A DNA stretch of 64,000 nucleotides, from contig JANWKT010000007.1 of NCBI GenBank assembly GCA_025451235.1, positions 185,511-249,510 on the forward strand, given 5' to 3'. Shown here in pieces: positions 8,751-16,941 of this stretch. Numbering within the stretch: the first letter of the stretch is position 1; every line of letters starts with the position of its first letter. Both the position numbers and the translations under genes were made by a program. The DNA comes from Flavobacteriales bacterium (GTDB taxonomy: Bacteria > Bacteroidota > Bacteroidia > CAIKAF01). The notes beneath the pieces are model-generated. The model had not been told where the DNA came from and made no database searches. It saw only the letters and a program-made list of their open reading frames with translations.

Positions 8751-8816
8751 GCCCCGATAGCAATCGGGGCATATAGACATTAGACTAAAAAACCATAGAC
8801 GTTGATAATCTAATGT
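8751..8816. repeat. Two small hairpins upstream of moxR
   Basis: GCCCCGAT (8751-8758) and ATCGGGGC (8763-8770) form an 8-bp stem with loop AGCA, a copy of the CCCCGATAGC..ATCGGGG repeat seen widely in Bacteroidota. Immediately after it, ACATTAGA (8777-8784) and TCTAATGT (8809-8816) form a second, AT-rich inverted repeat with AGAC words between. The rest of 8663-8944 holds no recognisable gene. Confidence 0.6.
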
Positions 8817-8944
8817 ATAAATTCTTTTTAGTGTGTCAACTTAATAGGACTATCTGCTTTATCTTTTTTGTTGCCGACATACTTATTCGAGGCCAGGTCA
8901 GCCAGGCGAATGCCAATATTTATCTCAACAAATATTGCAATAAC

Positions 8945-9166
8945 CTACTTATTAAAAAACTCCAATGCTTCATATACGAGCATGGCTGGCCAGGCAAAAG
9001 ATTTTAAAACTCCCAATACTCCTTCTCCAAAACTGGTGGCATGTTGCATATAATGAACCATGGCACCTATAAAACCCATAAAAAGGGCCAGCCCTGCTGT
9101 GCCTTCTGTGGTATTCCTTCTGGGTTTCTGTTTTGGTTTTTCCTTCGTTTCTGTAGTACTCTCCAT
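8945..9166 (-). CDS. Small conserved membrane protein
   Basis: 73 residues. A charged N terminus (TTETKEKPKQKPRRN) precedes two hydrophobic stretches, GTAGLALFMGFIGAMVHYMQ and GVLGVLKSFAWPAMLVYEAL. Small proteins of this pattern with a WPA(F/M)LVYE ending recur in Bacteroidota; none has a known function. A good promoter element, TAGCTTTGC, lies about 20-30 bases ahead of the ATG on the coding strand, which supports this frame over the overlapping short frames. Confidence 0.65.
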   Translation of the reverse strand: MESTTETKEKPKQKPRRNTTEGTAGLALFMGFIGAMVHYMQHATSFGEGVLGVLKSFAWPAMLVYEALEFFNK

Positions 9167-9238
9167 AGTCTGTATAGTTGATTTTCTGCAAAGCTATTAT
9201 TCTTTATCTTTATTCCATGAAAAAAGTGTTTTCTACAA

Positions 9239-9919
9239 ATGCATGCCCCCAATAAATATTCGAATCAGATCCTTATTGGTATTGTCTGCAATATTGGACT
9301 CATTTGCCTATCCATGCTCCAGGGCATATTTGTGCAAATTCCAAACCCATTTATTTGGCTGGGATTACCGTTAAAAAAAATAGGATTTACATTGGTAGGT
9401 CTCGCCTTGATCATACCGTCCATCCTGCAGATGAAGAAAATATTAGCTGATCATCCGAAAATTCAGCCTTATATCAATATTATGATGGTCCTGGTAATCC
9501 TCCGATCCATGGTATTCCTTTTAAACATTTCTTTTCAACTTGAGTCATTGGCTTATCTCTTCTTCATTATTGCCGGCACTGCATTTGATATTGTATTTAT
9601 TGTTCATTTGTTCAGGAAGTTTTACCGTTCTGTGCCAGAAATAAAGGCATTCAGACCTATTTTTATTAGCCACCTCGCCATGGAAGTATTTTCTATTTTG
9701 ATCTATGTATTATCTACTCTTGCAGTGATGTTCGTATTAATGGATAGAGGATTCTCTCATGTAGATATGATGATGAAATGGGTTTCCACTGCGGTTTATT
9801 TTGCATGGTCTATTCCCTATATCATGACCCTCCTCTTCTTTATTCGGATCAAAAAAATCAACGAGAATGCCCAGGAAGTAAAAGAAGAACATTGGTTGAC
9901 AGAAAAGCCAACTGAATAA
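9239..9919 (+). CDS. Six-helix integral membrane protein, unknown function
   Basis: 226 residues with about six transmembrane segments (for example IGIVCNIGLICLSMLQGIF, IGFTLVGLALIIPSI, YLFFIIAGTAFDIVFIVHLF and FSILIYVLSTLAVMFVLM) and a short charged C-terminal tail. I recognise no family motif. A promoter-like TATCTTTA stands about 28 bases before the ATG. A 12-codon frame (9217-9255) overlaps the start and could affect initiation. It is convergent with the DUF4382 gene, with a 12-bp-stem hairpin in the 106-bp gap. Confidence 0.7.
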   Translation: MHAPNKYSNQILIGIVCNIGLICLSMLQGIFVQIPNPFIWLGLPLKKIGFTLVGLALIIPSILQMKKILADHPKIQPYINIMMVLVILRSMVFLLNISFQLESLAYLFFIIAGTAFDIVFIVHLFRKFYRSVPEIKAFRPIFISHLAMEVFSILIYVLSTLAVMFVLMDRGFSHVDMMMKWVSTAVYFAWSIPYIMTLLFFIRIKKINENAQEVKEEHWLTEKPTE

Positions 9920-9927
9920 AAAGAAAC

Positions 9928-9969
9928 AGGGAATTGAGGTAGGTGTTCATCCTAATCAATTCCCTGTGA
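9928..9969. terminator. Hairpin between convergent genes
   Basis: ACAGGGAATTGA (9928-9939) pairs perfectly with TCAATTCCCTGT (9958-9969) around an 18-nt loop. There is no long T tract, so termination efficiency is uncertain, but the position between two convergent genes fits a bidirectional terminator. Confidence 0.6.
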
Positions 9970-10025
9970 ACTCAAAACAGCCTATATAGATGAGTATTTA
10001 CCGGTCAAGTAGTAAACTCATTTAT

Positions 10026-10625
10026 TTATAACTGATACACAACATCCACTTGTATTACCGGCTTGAGTATATACCCTCCATTGCCTAATTCCACAATGGA
10101 ATGATAAGGATCAAAAGCCAGTATAACTGTAATATAATTTGTAAATAAAATATTTTCTTTCAGCTGGATCTTCAATCCAGATTCTTCACCGCTCGGAACT
10201 TTTAAGGGATAGATAACTCCATCGATCACAATGGTATTATGATTTCCCAGTTTTAGCCGCATTTGGGTCACCGTTCCCATCGGCATGCTTACCTCGTTCA
10301 CCAATACGGCTGTTGCATCCGTATCCAATCCCATGAGGTTATATACTCCAGGGTAAGTATTCAATGAAACCCATCCACCATTGAAAGGCTGATTACCATA
10401 ATAATGGATCTGACATTCCTGTACATCCAGGTTGATCGCTGTTAATAAACTCAGATCTCTGGTGGTTTGGCCTTGGTCAGCCGAGGCCTTAGTGGAGGTG
10501 GTTGGAGCGGATGTATTGGTGAGTTTCACCGTCATAGTGGCCATTTGCTCTTCCTTGGTACAAGTAACCAGGAATAAAACTCCACCTATGATGAAAATTG
10601 ATAACAATGCTTTGATCGTTTGCAT
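10026..10625 (-). CDS. DUF4382-type lipoprotein
   Basis: 199 residues from the ATG at 10625. The N terminus is a lipoprotein signal (LLSIFIIGGVLFLVTC, lipobox LVTC), so it is probably exported and lipid-anchored. The mature part follows the DUF4382 pattern: an inter-sheet segment LDVQECQIHYYG, then GWVSLNTYPGVYNLMGL, then GTVTQMRLKLGNHNTIVIDG and the PLKVPSGEESGLKI block. DUF4382 proteins are beta-sandwich surface lipoproteins of unknown function. An in-frame ATG 36 codons upstream would bury the signal peptide and is unlikely. Confidence 0.8.
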   Translation of the reverse strand: MQTIKALLSIFIIGGVLFLVTCTKEEQMATMTVKLTNTSAPTTSTKASADQGQTTRDLSLLTAINLDVQECQIHYYGNQPFNGGWVSLNTYPGVYNLMGLDTDATAVLVNEVSMPMGTVTQMRLKLGNHNTIVIDGVIYPLKVPSGEESGLKIQLKENILFTNYITVILAFDPYHSIVELGNGGYILKPVIQVDVVYQL

Positions 10626-10794
10626 ATAGATGAGTTTTAAAAGTTCGACATCCTGAATGCATATTCTTACCAAAAAACCAACCAAAGGAAGAAACTGTTT
10701 ATGAGTCAGGGGAATATAGAAAAAACGTGGCATAGATTTTTTTCAAAATGAGAAAAAATGGGGAAATAATGAAGGAAATATGTCCTCGATCCAG

Positions 10795-10820
10795 GGGATT
10801 CCTGCTTTCGGAGGAATCCC
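10795..10820. repeat. Short inverted repeat in a divergent promoter region
   Basis: GGGATTCCT (10795-10803) and AGGAATCCC (10812-10820) form a perfect 9-bp stem; a related half, CTCGGAGGAATT, follows. It lies between two divergent genes and could be an operator or a transcribed hairpin. Confidence 0.5.
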
Positions 10821-10863
10821 TCTTCTCGGAGGAATTGAATAAATTATTCTTTATCTTAGATCA

Positions 10864-11445
10864 ATGAAATCCCTCCCCTTTTCTTTTTCCTTATTGATTG
10901 GTCTGTTTGCTTTATTATTCCCTTCTGTAGTATTCAGCCAAGTGAATACAGGTTTGAATTTTACCTTTAACAAGGAGCAATTAAAGATCAACGGGATCAC
11001 AATGGATAGTGTAAGGAGATTACAACCGGTGATGAAGATATTGGGAAAGGAAAACCGCATCACCACCAACCTCGATGGTTCTGAAACCTATGTATATGAT
11101 GCCGAAGGTTTATCCTTCGATTATGAAATAACAGAACGGAGAAATTATAATAAAATAACTGGATTTTTGTTCCACTTTGAACCCGATACCAGTATTACTC
11201 CGGAGAACTGGCCCTATGGGATCTATCAAGGTCGGTTGAGTATTGATGGAATGCGGATCGATTCGAACACAACTCCCAAAATGCTTATCAAAGGGTTGAA
11301 AGAATATGAGGTCAAGCGTTCAATAGAGCATATTTACATAGGCCGATCTGGTAAGATGGCGATTGTTTTTGAAAAGGATCCAGTTCTGAACAAGATCCGG
11401 TGGCTTTCAATTCAAGGACCTTCCGGATATATCGACTATCGTTAG
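10864..11445 (+). CDS. Exported protein of unknown function
   Basis: 193 residues. A signal peptide (LLIGLFALLFPSVVFSQ) is followed by a mixed alpha/beta domain with no cysteine and no motif I can assign. Recognisable segments are LNFTFNKEQLKINGITMDS, ETYVYDAEGLSFDYE and LSIDGMRIDSNTTPKML, a layout seen in uncharacterised periplasmic Bacteroidota proteins. The promoter-like TTATCTTAG ends about five bases ahead of the ATG. It is probably a single-gene transcript. Confidence 0.65.
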   Translation: MKSLPFSFSLLIGLFALLFPSVVFSQVNTGLNFTFNKEQLKINGITMDSVRRLQPVMKILGKENRITTNLDGSETYVYDAEGLSFDYEITERRNYNKITGFLFHFEPDTSITPENWPYGIYQGRLSIDGMRIDSNTTPKMLIKGLKEYEVKRSIEHIYIGRSGKMAIVFEKDPVLNKIRWLSIQGPSGYIDYR

Positions 11446-11508
11446 GTATTACCACCCTACCCCAAAAATATTTTTATACCTTAGCCTTCATCAAAAAAAT
11501 CAAATCAA

Positions 11509-11877
11509 ATGAGCAATAAAGTAGTACACTTCGAGATCCCTTGTAATAATCCAGAGAAAACCATTGGATTCTTTCAGGAAGTTTTTGGCTGGAAATTTCA
11601 GCAATTCGGAACAGAAGAATATTGGGTCGCCATTACCGGCGATGAAAAATCTCCAGGTATCAATGGTGGTATCATGAAAAAACGTGATCCAAACCAACCT
11701 ATTGTCAACTCCATTGATGTGGCCAGTATAGATGAGCATGTAAAAAAAATAGAAGCTGCCGGAGGAAAAATTGTGGTACCCAAAATGCCCATTCCAACCG
11801 TTGGTTGGCTGGCCTATTTTACCGACCCGGATGGGAACATCCATGGTATTTATCAAAACGACCCTGAGGCAAAATAA
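11509..11877 (+). CDS. VOC (glyoxalase/bleomycin-resistance fold) protein
   Basis: 122 residues covering a two-module VOC domain: VVHFEIPCNNPEKTIGFFQEVFGW at the N terminus and VGWLAYFTDPDGNIHGIYQ at the C terminus, the latter with the typical DPDGN turn before the final strand. VOC proteins bind a metal and small substrates; this subgroup (PPE/GSMKK type) is usually annotated as a glyoxalase-like protein without a proved reaction. A promoter-like TATACCTTAG lies about 35 bases upstream. Family is confident, reaction unknown. Confidence 0.85.
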   Translation: MSNKVVHFEIPCNNPEKTIGFFQEVFGWKFQQFGTEEYWVAITGDEKSPGINGGIMKKRDPNQPIVNSIDVASIDEHVKKIEAAGGKIVVPKMPIPTVGWLAYFTDPDGNIHGIYQNDPEAK

Positions 11878-12066
11878 CGGATTGAAGGGGCATTTTATTC
11901 CCTCTGATCCTGATCAGATAGATCGCCGGTGGCGGTCCTGATGGAGCATGGATATATCTCAAATCCGCATCCATTGGGGCTTCCGATAAAGTTAATAAAC
12001 TGTTTTCGATCCAAATCCCAATTTTTATTATCTTCGACACGTTTTTACATTAAATCAAAAAAACGA

Positions 12067-12657
12067 ATGAAGACTTCTAAGATTATACTGATCATCTTAA
12101 TTGTAATTGACCTTGGGTTTGTGATCTTTTTTACTGCCACCTATTTCAACCCTTTTATGTTAATGAGCTCATCTCAGATTTATAATATGGGAAAAGAAGA
12201 GTTTAGAAAAGGTGAGGCGGATACCACCAGCGACGAAGCCATAAAAAAGGCCGTTAAATTTTTTAATGTTGCCTATAAAAAAGGATATAAAGAAAAAGAA
12301 TTGTTTGTAAGCTTATTCCAAAGCTATCAAAGATTAAATGAAGACGAGAAAGCTGAAGAAGCATTGAATAATGCCATCGCTATTTATCCTCAGGATGTTG
12401 AATTATACTATTACAGAGGCGAACATTGGATGGGCCATAAAAAATACAAAGAAGCCTATAATGATTTTAACAGTGCCATCACCCTTCCTTTTGATAGTGC
12501 AGAGTTTGAACTCATCGATGCGGCTTATTATAACCGGGGTGCCATTTCATGGATCCAGGGCGATACGGCGAAGGCCAATGTAGATTATTGGAAAGCAAAT
12601 GCACTGGCCGGGGATACCCTTACCAGTTATGATGTGTACACCAAGGATCTCAAGTAA
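12067..12657 (+). CDS. Membrane-anchored TPR protein
   Basis: 196 residues from the ATG at 12067. One N-terminal transmembrane helix (IILIILIVIDLGFVIFFTATYF) anchors a soluble domain with about four TPR-like units (for example AEEALNNAIAIYPQDVELYYYRGEHWMGHKKYKEAYNDF). TPR domains bind partner proteins; nothing here identifies the partner. A promoter-like TTATCTTCGAC about 30 bases upstream supports this start rather than an in-frame upstream ATG at 11929, which would add 46 unlikely residues. The 189-bp gap before it has no other feature I can identify. Confidence 0.75.
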   Translation: MKTSKIILIILIVIDLGFVIFFTATYFNPFMLMSSSQIYNMGKEEFRKGEADTTSDEAIKKAVKFFNVAYKKGYKEKELFVSLFQSYQRLNEDEKAEEALNNAIAIYPQDVELYYYRGEHWMGHKKYKEAYNDFNSAITLPFDSAEFELIDAAYYNRGAISWIQGDTAKANVDYWKANALAGDTLTSYDVYTKDLK

Positions 12658-12732
12658 TTCATACTCCTTTTTATTTCAAAACATTCAACTTCCCTGTCGG
12701 GAGTGATAAGTATTAAGTCCTTCTTCAAAAAA

Positions 12733-12972
12733 TTATCGCGATGGACTTATCAGGTACTGCCTGGCTTCTTGTTTATAGGCACTATCACATCTATTACAAT
12801 GGTAGAATGAACCCTTATTGTTAATAGGGAAAATGGGCAAAAAGAATAAGGTAAACCAAACCTTGTTGTGTTTTAGTACAAGGTCGCCCTGGCAAGTAGG
12901 ACAAGAATGATGAAGGGTATCTCCCGGTGATGCTACCGTAAGTCTTCCACGGGTTCCGAAAATAAGGATCAT
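12733..12972 (-). CDS. Small zinc-ribbon protein
   Basis: 79 residues. It begins MILIFGTRGR and has two CxxC knuckles, CPTC and CNRC, separated by about 35 residues including FTLFFLPIFPINNKGSFYHC. This is a small conserved zinc-ribbon family with a hydrophobic centre, found across many bacteria; the function is unknown. Confidence 0.75.
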   Translation of the reverse strand: MILIFGTRGRLTVASPGDTLHHSCPTCQGDLVLKHNKVWFTLFFLPIFPINNKGSFYHCNRCDSAYKQEARQYLISPSR

Positions 12973-13093
12973 AAGCTTTAAGTTTTTTCAAATATATAGA
13001 AAAAACATATTTCCCCATTCACCACTGGATAAATAATTTCATCCATTTCATCAACCATCACATAGCCAATAAAATTTGTAGTTTTACGCTTCT

Positions 13094-14080
13094 ATGGTGC
13101 CTCAGCAGAAAAAGATCCTGGTTATTCAAACCGCCTTTATCGGTGATGCCATCCTGGCTACTTCGGTGTTGGAAGAACTGCATACCCATGATCCATTTGC
13201 GGAATTACATCTATTGGTCAGGAAGGGAAACGAATCTCTTTTTCACCAACATCCTTTTATAAAAAAAGTATGGGTGTGGAACAAGAAGACCAAGAAATAC
13301 AAACATCTATTGGAGCTGATCAAAACGGTGAGAAAGGAAAAGTTTGACATGGTAGTGAACCTGCAAAGGTTCATGTCGACCGGATTGATCGCTGCATTTT
13401 CAAAGGCCAAAATAAAAACCGGCTTCGATAAGAATCCCTTGTCTTTTTTATACACCCATTCCACCACGCATAGGTATCACCGGCATGAAACGGAGCGGAA
13501 CCATGAGTTGGTTCAATTCTATACCCATATAGCCATCGCAAAGCCCAAGCTGTATCCCACGAATGAAGACATGGATGCAGTGAAAAAATACCAGGCTCAA
13601 CCCTATATCACCATTGCTCCGGCCTCCGTTTGGTTTACCAAACAATTCCCAGCTGAAAAATGGATAGAGTTCCTCGCTTCCATCCACCAACCCATGCAGG
13701 TATTTTTATTAGGCGGAAGTAGCGATGTTGGATTATGTAAACAAATAAAAGAGCAAGTAAAAAATTCTCAGTTGAGGATAGAAATACTAGCCGGAGAATA
13801 TTCGTTCCTGCAAACAGCTGCATTGATGAATGGTGCCCGGATGAACTATGTGAACGACAGTGCCCCTTTGCATATCGCCAGTGCTATGAACGCTCCGGTA
13901 AGAGCTATCTTCTGCAGTACCGTAAAAGAATTTGGTTTTGGTCCACTCAGCGATGATGGAAAGATCATAGAAACCCCAATGAAACTATTCTGCAGACCTT
14001 GCAGCATCCATGGTAAAAAAGCATGTCCGTTGGGCCATTTTAACTGTGCGATGAGTATTCAGATTCCGGCTATAGAATAA
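13094..14080 (+). CDS. Glycosyltransferase family 9 (heptosyltransferase-like)
   Basis: 328 residues with the two Rossmann-like halves of GT9 enzymes. The N-terminal acceptor motif ILVIQTAFIGDAILATSVL and the sugar-nucleotide-side block IAPASVWFTKQFPAEKW are present, followed by NDSAPLHIASAMNAP, the conserved GT9 signature in which the donor sits. Such enzymes transfer heptose from ADP- or GDP-heptose during lipopolysaccharide core assembly at the inner membrane face. A GHMP kinase of the heptose-7-phosphate kinase class lies 1.9 kb downstream. The C terminus has a cysteine group (CRPC..GKKACPLGHFNC). Donor specificity cannot be read from sequence. Confidence 0.85.
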   Translation: MVPQQKKILVIQTAFIGDAILATSVLEELHTHDPFAELHLLVRKGNESLFHQHPFIKKVWVWNKKTKKYKHLLELIKTVRKEKFDMVVNLQRFMSTGLIAAFSKAKIKTGFDKNPLSFLYTHSTTHRYHRHETERNHELVQFYTHIAIAKPKLYPTNEDMDAVKKYQAQPYITIAPASVWFTKQFPAEKWIEFLASIHQPMQVFLLGGSSDVGLCKQIKEQVKNSQLRIEILAGEYSFLQTAALMNGARMNYVNDSAPLHIASAMNAPVRAIFCSTVKEFGFGPLSDDGKIIETPMKLFCRPCSIHGKKACPLGHFNCAMSIQIPAIE

Positions 14081-14184
14081 TTTTGGAGGCAGCTGGTTCG
14101 ATTCCCTCAAAAAAACATCTTATCTACCCAATATTCATTCTATTTATACGCTTAAATCCATACATTTCAGTATAAATAACCCGT

Positions 14185-15420
14185 ATGAATAAAATAGGAT
14201 TTCTTTTATTGGTTGGAGTTTCCTGTCTTCACGCCCAGGTTTTTACCTTGGTCGATTCCATTCAATATTCACAGGCACAGATCTGGGGTGTATTATCGGA
14301 TGACGGAGATAGCCTGGCTACCACCACCACTTTTACTCCAGGCAGTAAGCCACATATCTATTTAAGGAAAGTAAATTATACCAACATCAGTCAGCAAAGT
14401 AATCCTATACAACTCACTTTCGATAGCGATTTCACCAGCATCCCCAATCAAACCGATCATAAATCCATTGTTTTCAATAACGAGCTGTATATTGTTTTCT
14501 CTACCCAAGGCGATCAGGATGCCTATATATTCAAGACAGATCTGAATGGGAACCGCATAGGTTCTATCGTACCTGTGGTTACAAGTTCTACGGATCCCAC
14601 CAATGATATGATATTGGTTACCGATAGCAACTATATCCATGTATTACATTTCGATCCACCCAACCAAAGTCATGTATATACTTTCGATACCAATCTGAAT
14701 CCCGTTGGTTCGCCCTTTTCAACTACTACATTGGCGCATAACAATATTGGGAATGCCATCTTCCATAACAACGAGTTTTATATGTGTTCAGGGGATATTT
14801 TTGGTTTTAATTCTGATCTCGTACTGACCCGCTGGACCAGTGCCTGGGCCCCCGCCATAGGCTCTCCACAAACCCTGATCAATTCTTCTTCAGGAGATGG
14901 GAACTGGTTCTCTACAGGCCTCATCTGGGATGAAGGAAATCAACGCTGGTATATAGGCATGAACCATATTTCATCCTTGGAAATCATTAGCCAGGAACAT
15001 ATAGACTTGCTGGCTTTTGATGTAAACTTCAATTTGATCGAGCGGATCCATACAACGGGTCAAGGATATTTCCGACCGCATTTTGTGCTCAAGAATGGAG
15101 CCTTATATGTAAGCTATGATAAAGCAGGTACCGGTGTTTGGTTGTTGAAATACCAATTAGAAAATACCATTGGTATAGAAGAAAGCACCAATAACCCGTT
15201 CCATATCTATCCAAATCCGGCTGGTGATTGGATACATATTTCTTTTGAAAATTCAGCACAACCGGAAGAATGGGTTCTATCCGACACGCATGGAAAAATA
15301 CTAAAAAAGATAGCGATAAGTCCAGGTGAAAACAATACAATGATTGATTTAGAAGGCTATGCCAGTGGAGTTTATTTTTTGAAGAGTGGAAAGGGTTGGG
15401 CAAAGATATTAAAGCGATAA
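14185..15420 (+). CDS. T9SS type A cargo protein, unknown domain
   Basis: 411 residues. A signal peptide (IGFLLLVGVSCLHAQ) precedes a beta-rich region of about 310 residues that looks like a propeller (repeated segments such as HIYLRKVNYTN and LYIVFSTQGDQDAYIFKTDLNGN) and a C-terminal T9SS type A sorting domain from about residue 335: FHIYPNPAGDWIHISF, IDLEGYASGVYFLKSG, ending KILKR. It should be exported by Sec, then moved across the outer membrane by the type IX machinery. No catalytic motif is visible. Confidence 0.85.
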   Translation: MNKIGFLLLVGVSCLHAQVFTLVDSIQYSQAQIWGVLSDDGDSLATTTTFTPGSKPHIYLRKVNYTNISQQSNPIQLTFDSDFTSIPNQTDHKSIVFNNELYIVFSTQGDQDAYIFKTDLNGNRIGSIVPVVTSSTDPTNDMILVTDSNYIHVLHFDPPNQSHVYTFDTNLNPVGSPFSTTTLAHNNIGNAIFHNNEFYMCSGDIFGFNSDLVLTRWTSAWAPAIGSPQTLINSSSGDGNWFSTGLIWDEGNQRWYIGMNHISSLEIISQEHIDLLAFDVNFNLIERIHTTGQGYFRPHFVLKNGALYVSYDKAGTGVWLLKYQLENTIGIEESTNNPFHIYPNPAGDWIHISFENSAQPEEWVLSDTHGKILKKIAISPGENNTMIDLEGYASGVYFLKSGKGWAKILKR

Positions 15421-15425
15421 GCTAT

Positions 15426-15818
15426 TTATAACTCCAACACTTTCTTAATATCAGGCCTGAAATATAAACTGCTTTTCAGCACTTTCCCATCCTCCCGGAA
15501 AATAGGTTTACCATTCTCATCCAGCTTACTCATATTGCTCCGTTGGATCTCATCGAACACCTCTCCTATTTTATCCTGAAGACCATGGCGTAGGAGGGTC
15601 CCCAGCAGAATATAGAGTTGATCGCCCAAAGCATCTGCTACTTCCACCAGGTCACCTCGTTGGGCTGCTTCGAGGTATTCTTCGTTCTCTTCCTTCATTA
15701 GGTTATACCGAAGGGTGGCTTCATCATTCGAAATAACCGTGGGCTCATAATTATTTCCCACCAAAAAAGCATCATGGAATTCGGCTACTTTATTGATCTT
15801 ATCATGTAAGGTATGCAT
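15426..15818 (-). CDS. MazG-like NTP pyrophosphohydrolase
   Basis: 130 residues, all alpha. The metal-binding signature of all-alpha NTP pyrophosphatases is present: the acidic run KEENEEYLE (E43, E44, E46, E47) followed by EVADALGDQLYILLGT with E59, D62 and D66. These enzymes hydrolyse nucleoside triphosphates to monophosphate and pyrophosphate, often as house-cleaning enzymes. It is a single-domain form and is convergent with the T9SS gene (5-bp gap). Confidence 0.85.
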   Translation of the reverse strand: MHTLHDKINKVAEFHDAFLVGNNYEPTVISNDEATLRYNLMKEENEEYLEAAQRGDLVEVADALGDQLYILLGTLLRHGLQDKIGEVFDEIQRSNMSKLDENGKPIFREDGKVLKSSLYFRPDIKKVLEL

Positions 15819-15954
15819 GGTACAAGGTTTAAAATGAATGATTAAAAGTAGACCAAACCGGGTTTAAAAATCTCTGATCCCTGATGAAATTACACACATG
15901 AAATGAACATAGCTTCTTGACCATCACAACTTGTTCCATTTGCCCATAATTACC

Positions 15955-15962
15955 TATCTTTA
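15955..15962 (+). promoter_or_regulatory. Promoter -7 element for the GHMP kinase gene
   Basis: TATCTTTA fits the Bacteroidota -7 consensus TAnnTTTG and ends four bases before the ATG at 15967. A TTG at 15931-15933 is at -33-like distance (21 bp). The transcript would be nearly leaderless. Confidence 0.5.
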
Positions 15963-15966
15963 CCCC

Positions 15967-16941
15967 ATGATAATTACCAAAACCCCTTTTCGCCTGAGTT
16001 TTGTTGGTGGGGGCTCTGATCTGGAAGCATTTTACAGTCAGCACCCGGGAGCTGTATTGAGTACTTCTATCAATCAATACATGTATATTTCATCTCATAA
16101 ATATTTTGAGGAAAACCAGGTAAGGGTAAAATATTCACAAACAGAAACCGTGAATTCCTTATCGGAATTAAAGCATCCCATCTTGCGGGTGGTGCTGGAA
16201 AAATTTCATCTGAACGGGATCGAGGTAAGTTCCATTGCAGATATTCCCGGTGGTACCGGCATGGGGTCTTCCTCTTCTTTTACGGTAGGCCTTTTACAAA
16301 ACCTATATGCTTATACAGGCAAAAAGATATCAAAACAAGAATTGGCGGAGGAGGCCTGCAATATTGAGATCAATGTTTTAAAAGAACCCATTGGCAAGCA
16401 GGATCAATATGCAGCCGCTTTTGGTGGATTGAATGTGATCAGGTTTGAAACGGATGGAAGTACAAAAGTAGAGCCCCTTGATATTTCATCGGCTTTGATA
16501 GAAGAATTAGAGAGCCATTTATTGATGTTTTACCTGGGAAATCAACGAAAAGCTTCAGATATATTGACCGAACAGCAAAAAAATACTTCCTCTGCCGATA
16601 AGACCAAGATCCTTCTGGATATGGTAAGTTTGGTAAATGACCTCCAAAAATCTCTGGAAGATGGTCATATCAATGATATGGGAAAGATCCTCCATGAAAA
16701 TTGGATCCTGAAACAGCAACTGGCTTCAGGTATTACAAATCCGGATATTGATGAATGCTATAGTACCGCCTTAAAGAATGGGGCATTGGGCGGCAAGCTT
16801 TTAGGTGCCGGTGGTGGCGGATTTATGTTGTTCTATTGCGAAAAACAACATCAGCAGAAGTTGATGAAATCATTGATCAAGCTCCGGAAATTTGATTTCT
16901 CCTTTGAAACCGGAGGCTCCTCCATTATTTATTCCGAATAA
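15967..16941 (+). CDS. GHMP sugar kinase (heptose-7-phosphate kinase class)
   Basis: 324 residues from the ATG at 15967. The N terminus TPFRLSFVGGGSDLEAF and the ATP loop IPGGTGMGSSSS (93-104) are those of D-glycero-D-manno-heptose-7-phosphate kinase and related fucokinase-type GHMP enzymes; the C-terminal glycine motif LLGAGGGGFMLFY is intact. It would phosphorylate a sugar phosphate at C1 in the cytosol as a step to a nucleotide sugar. The next enzymes of a heptose pathway are not in this window. Its last 17 bp overlap the 3' end of the convergent S41 gene. Confidence 0.85.
   Translation: MIITKTPFRLSFVGGGSDLEAFYSQHPGAVLSTSINQYMYISSHKYFEENQVRVKYSQTETVNSLSELKHPILRVVLEKFHLNGIEVSSIADIPGGTGMGSSSSFTVGLLQNLYAYTGKKISKQELAEEACNIEINVLKEPIGKQDQYAAAFGGLNVIRFETDGSTKVEPLDISSALIEELESHLLMFYLGNQRKASDILTEQQKNTSSADKTKILLDMVSLVNDLQKSLEDGHINDMGKILHENWILKQQLASGITNPDIDECYSTALKNGALGGKLLGAGGGGFMLFYCEKQHQQKLMKSLIKLRKFDFSFETGGSSIIYSE

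Noticed and set aside
8868..9191. Alternative frames around the small membrane protein at 8945-9166
   Set aside because: Only the chosen frame has a promoter element ahead of its ATG and a two-helix pattern.
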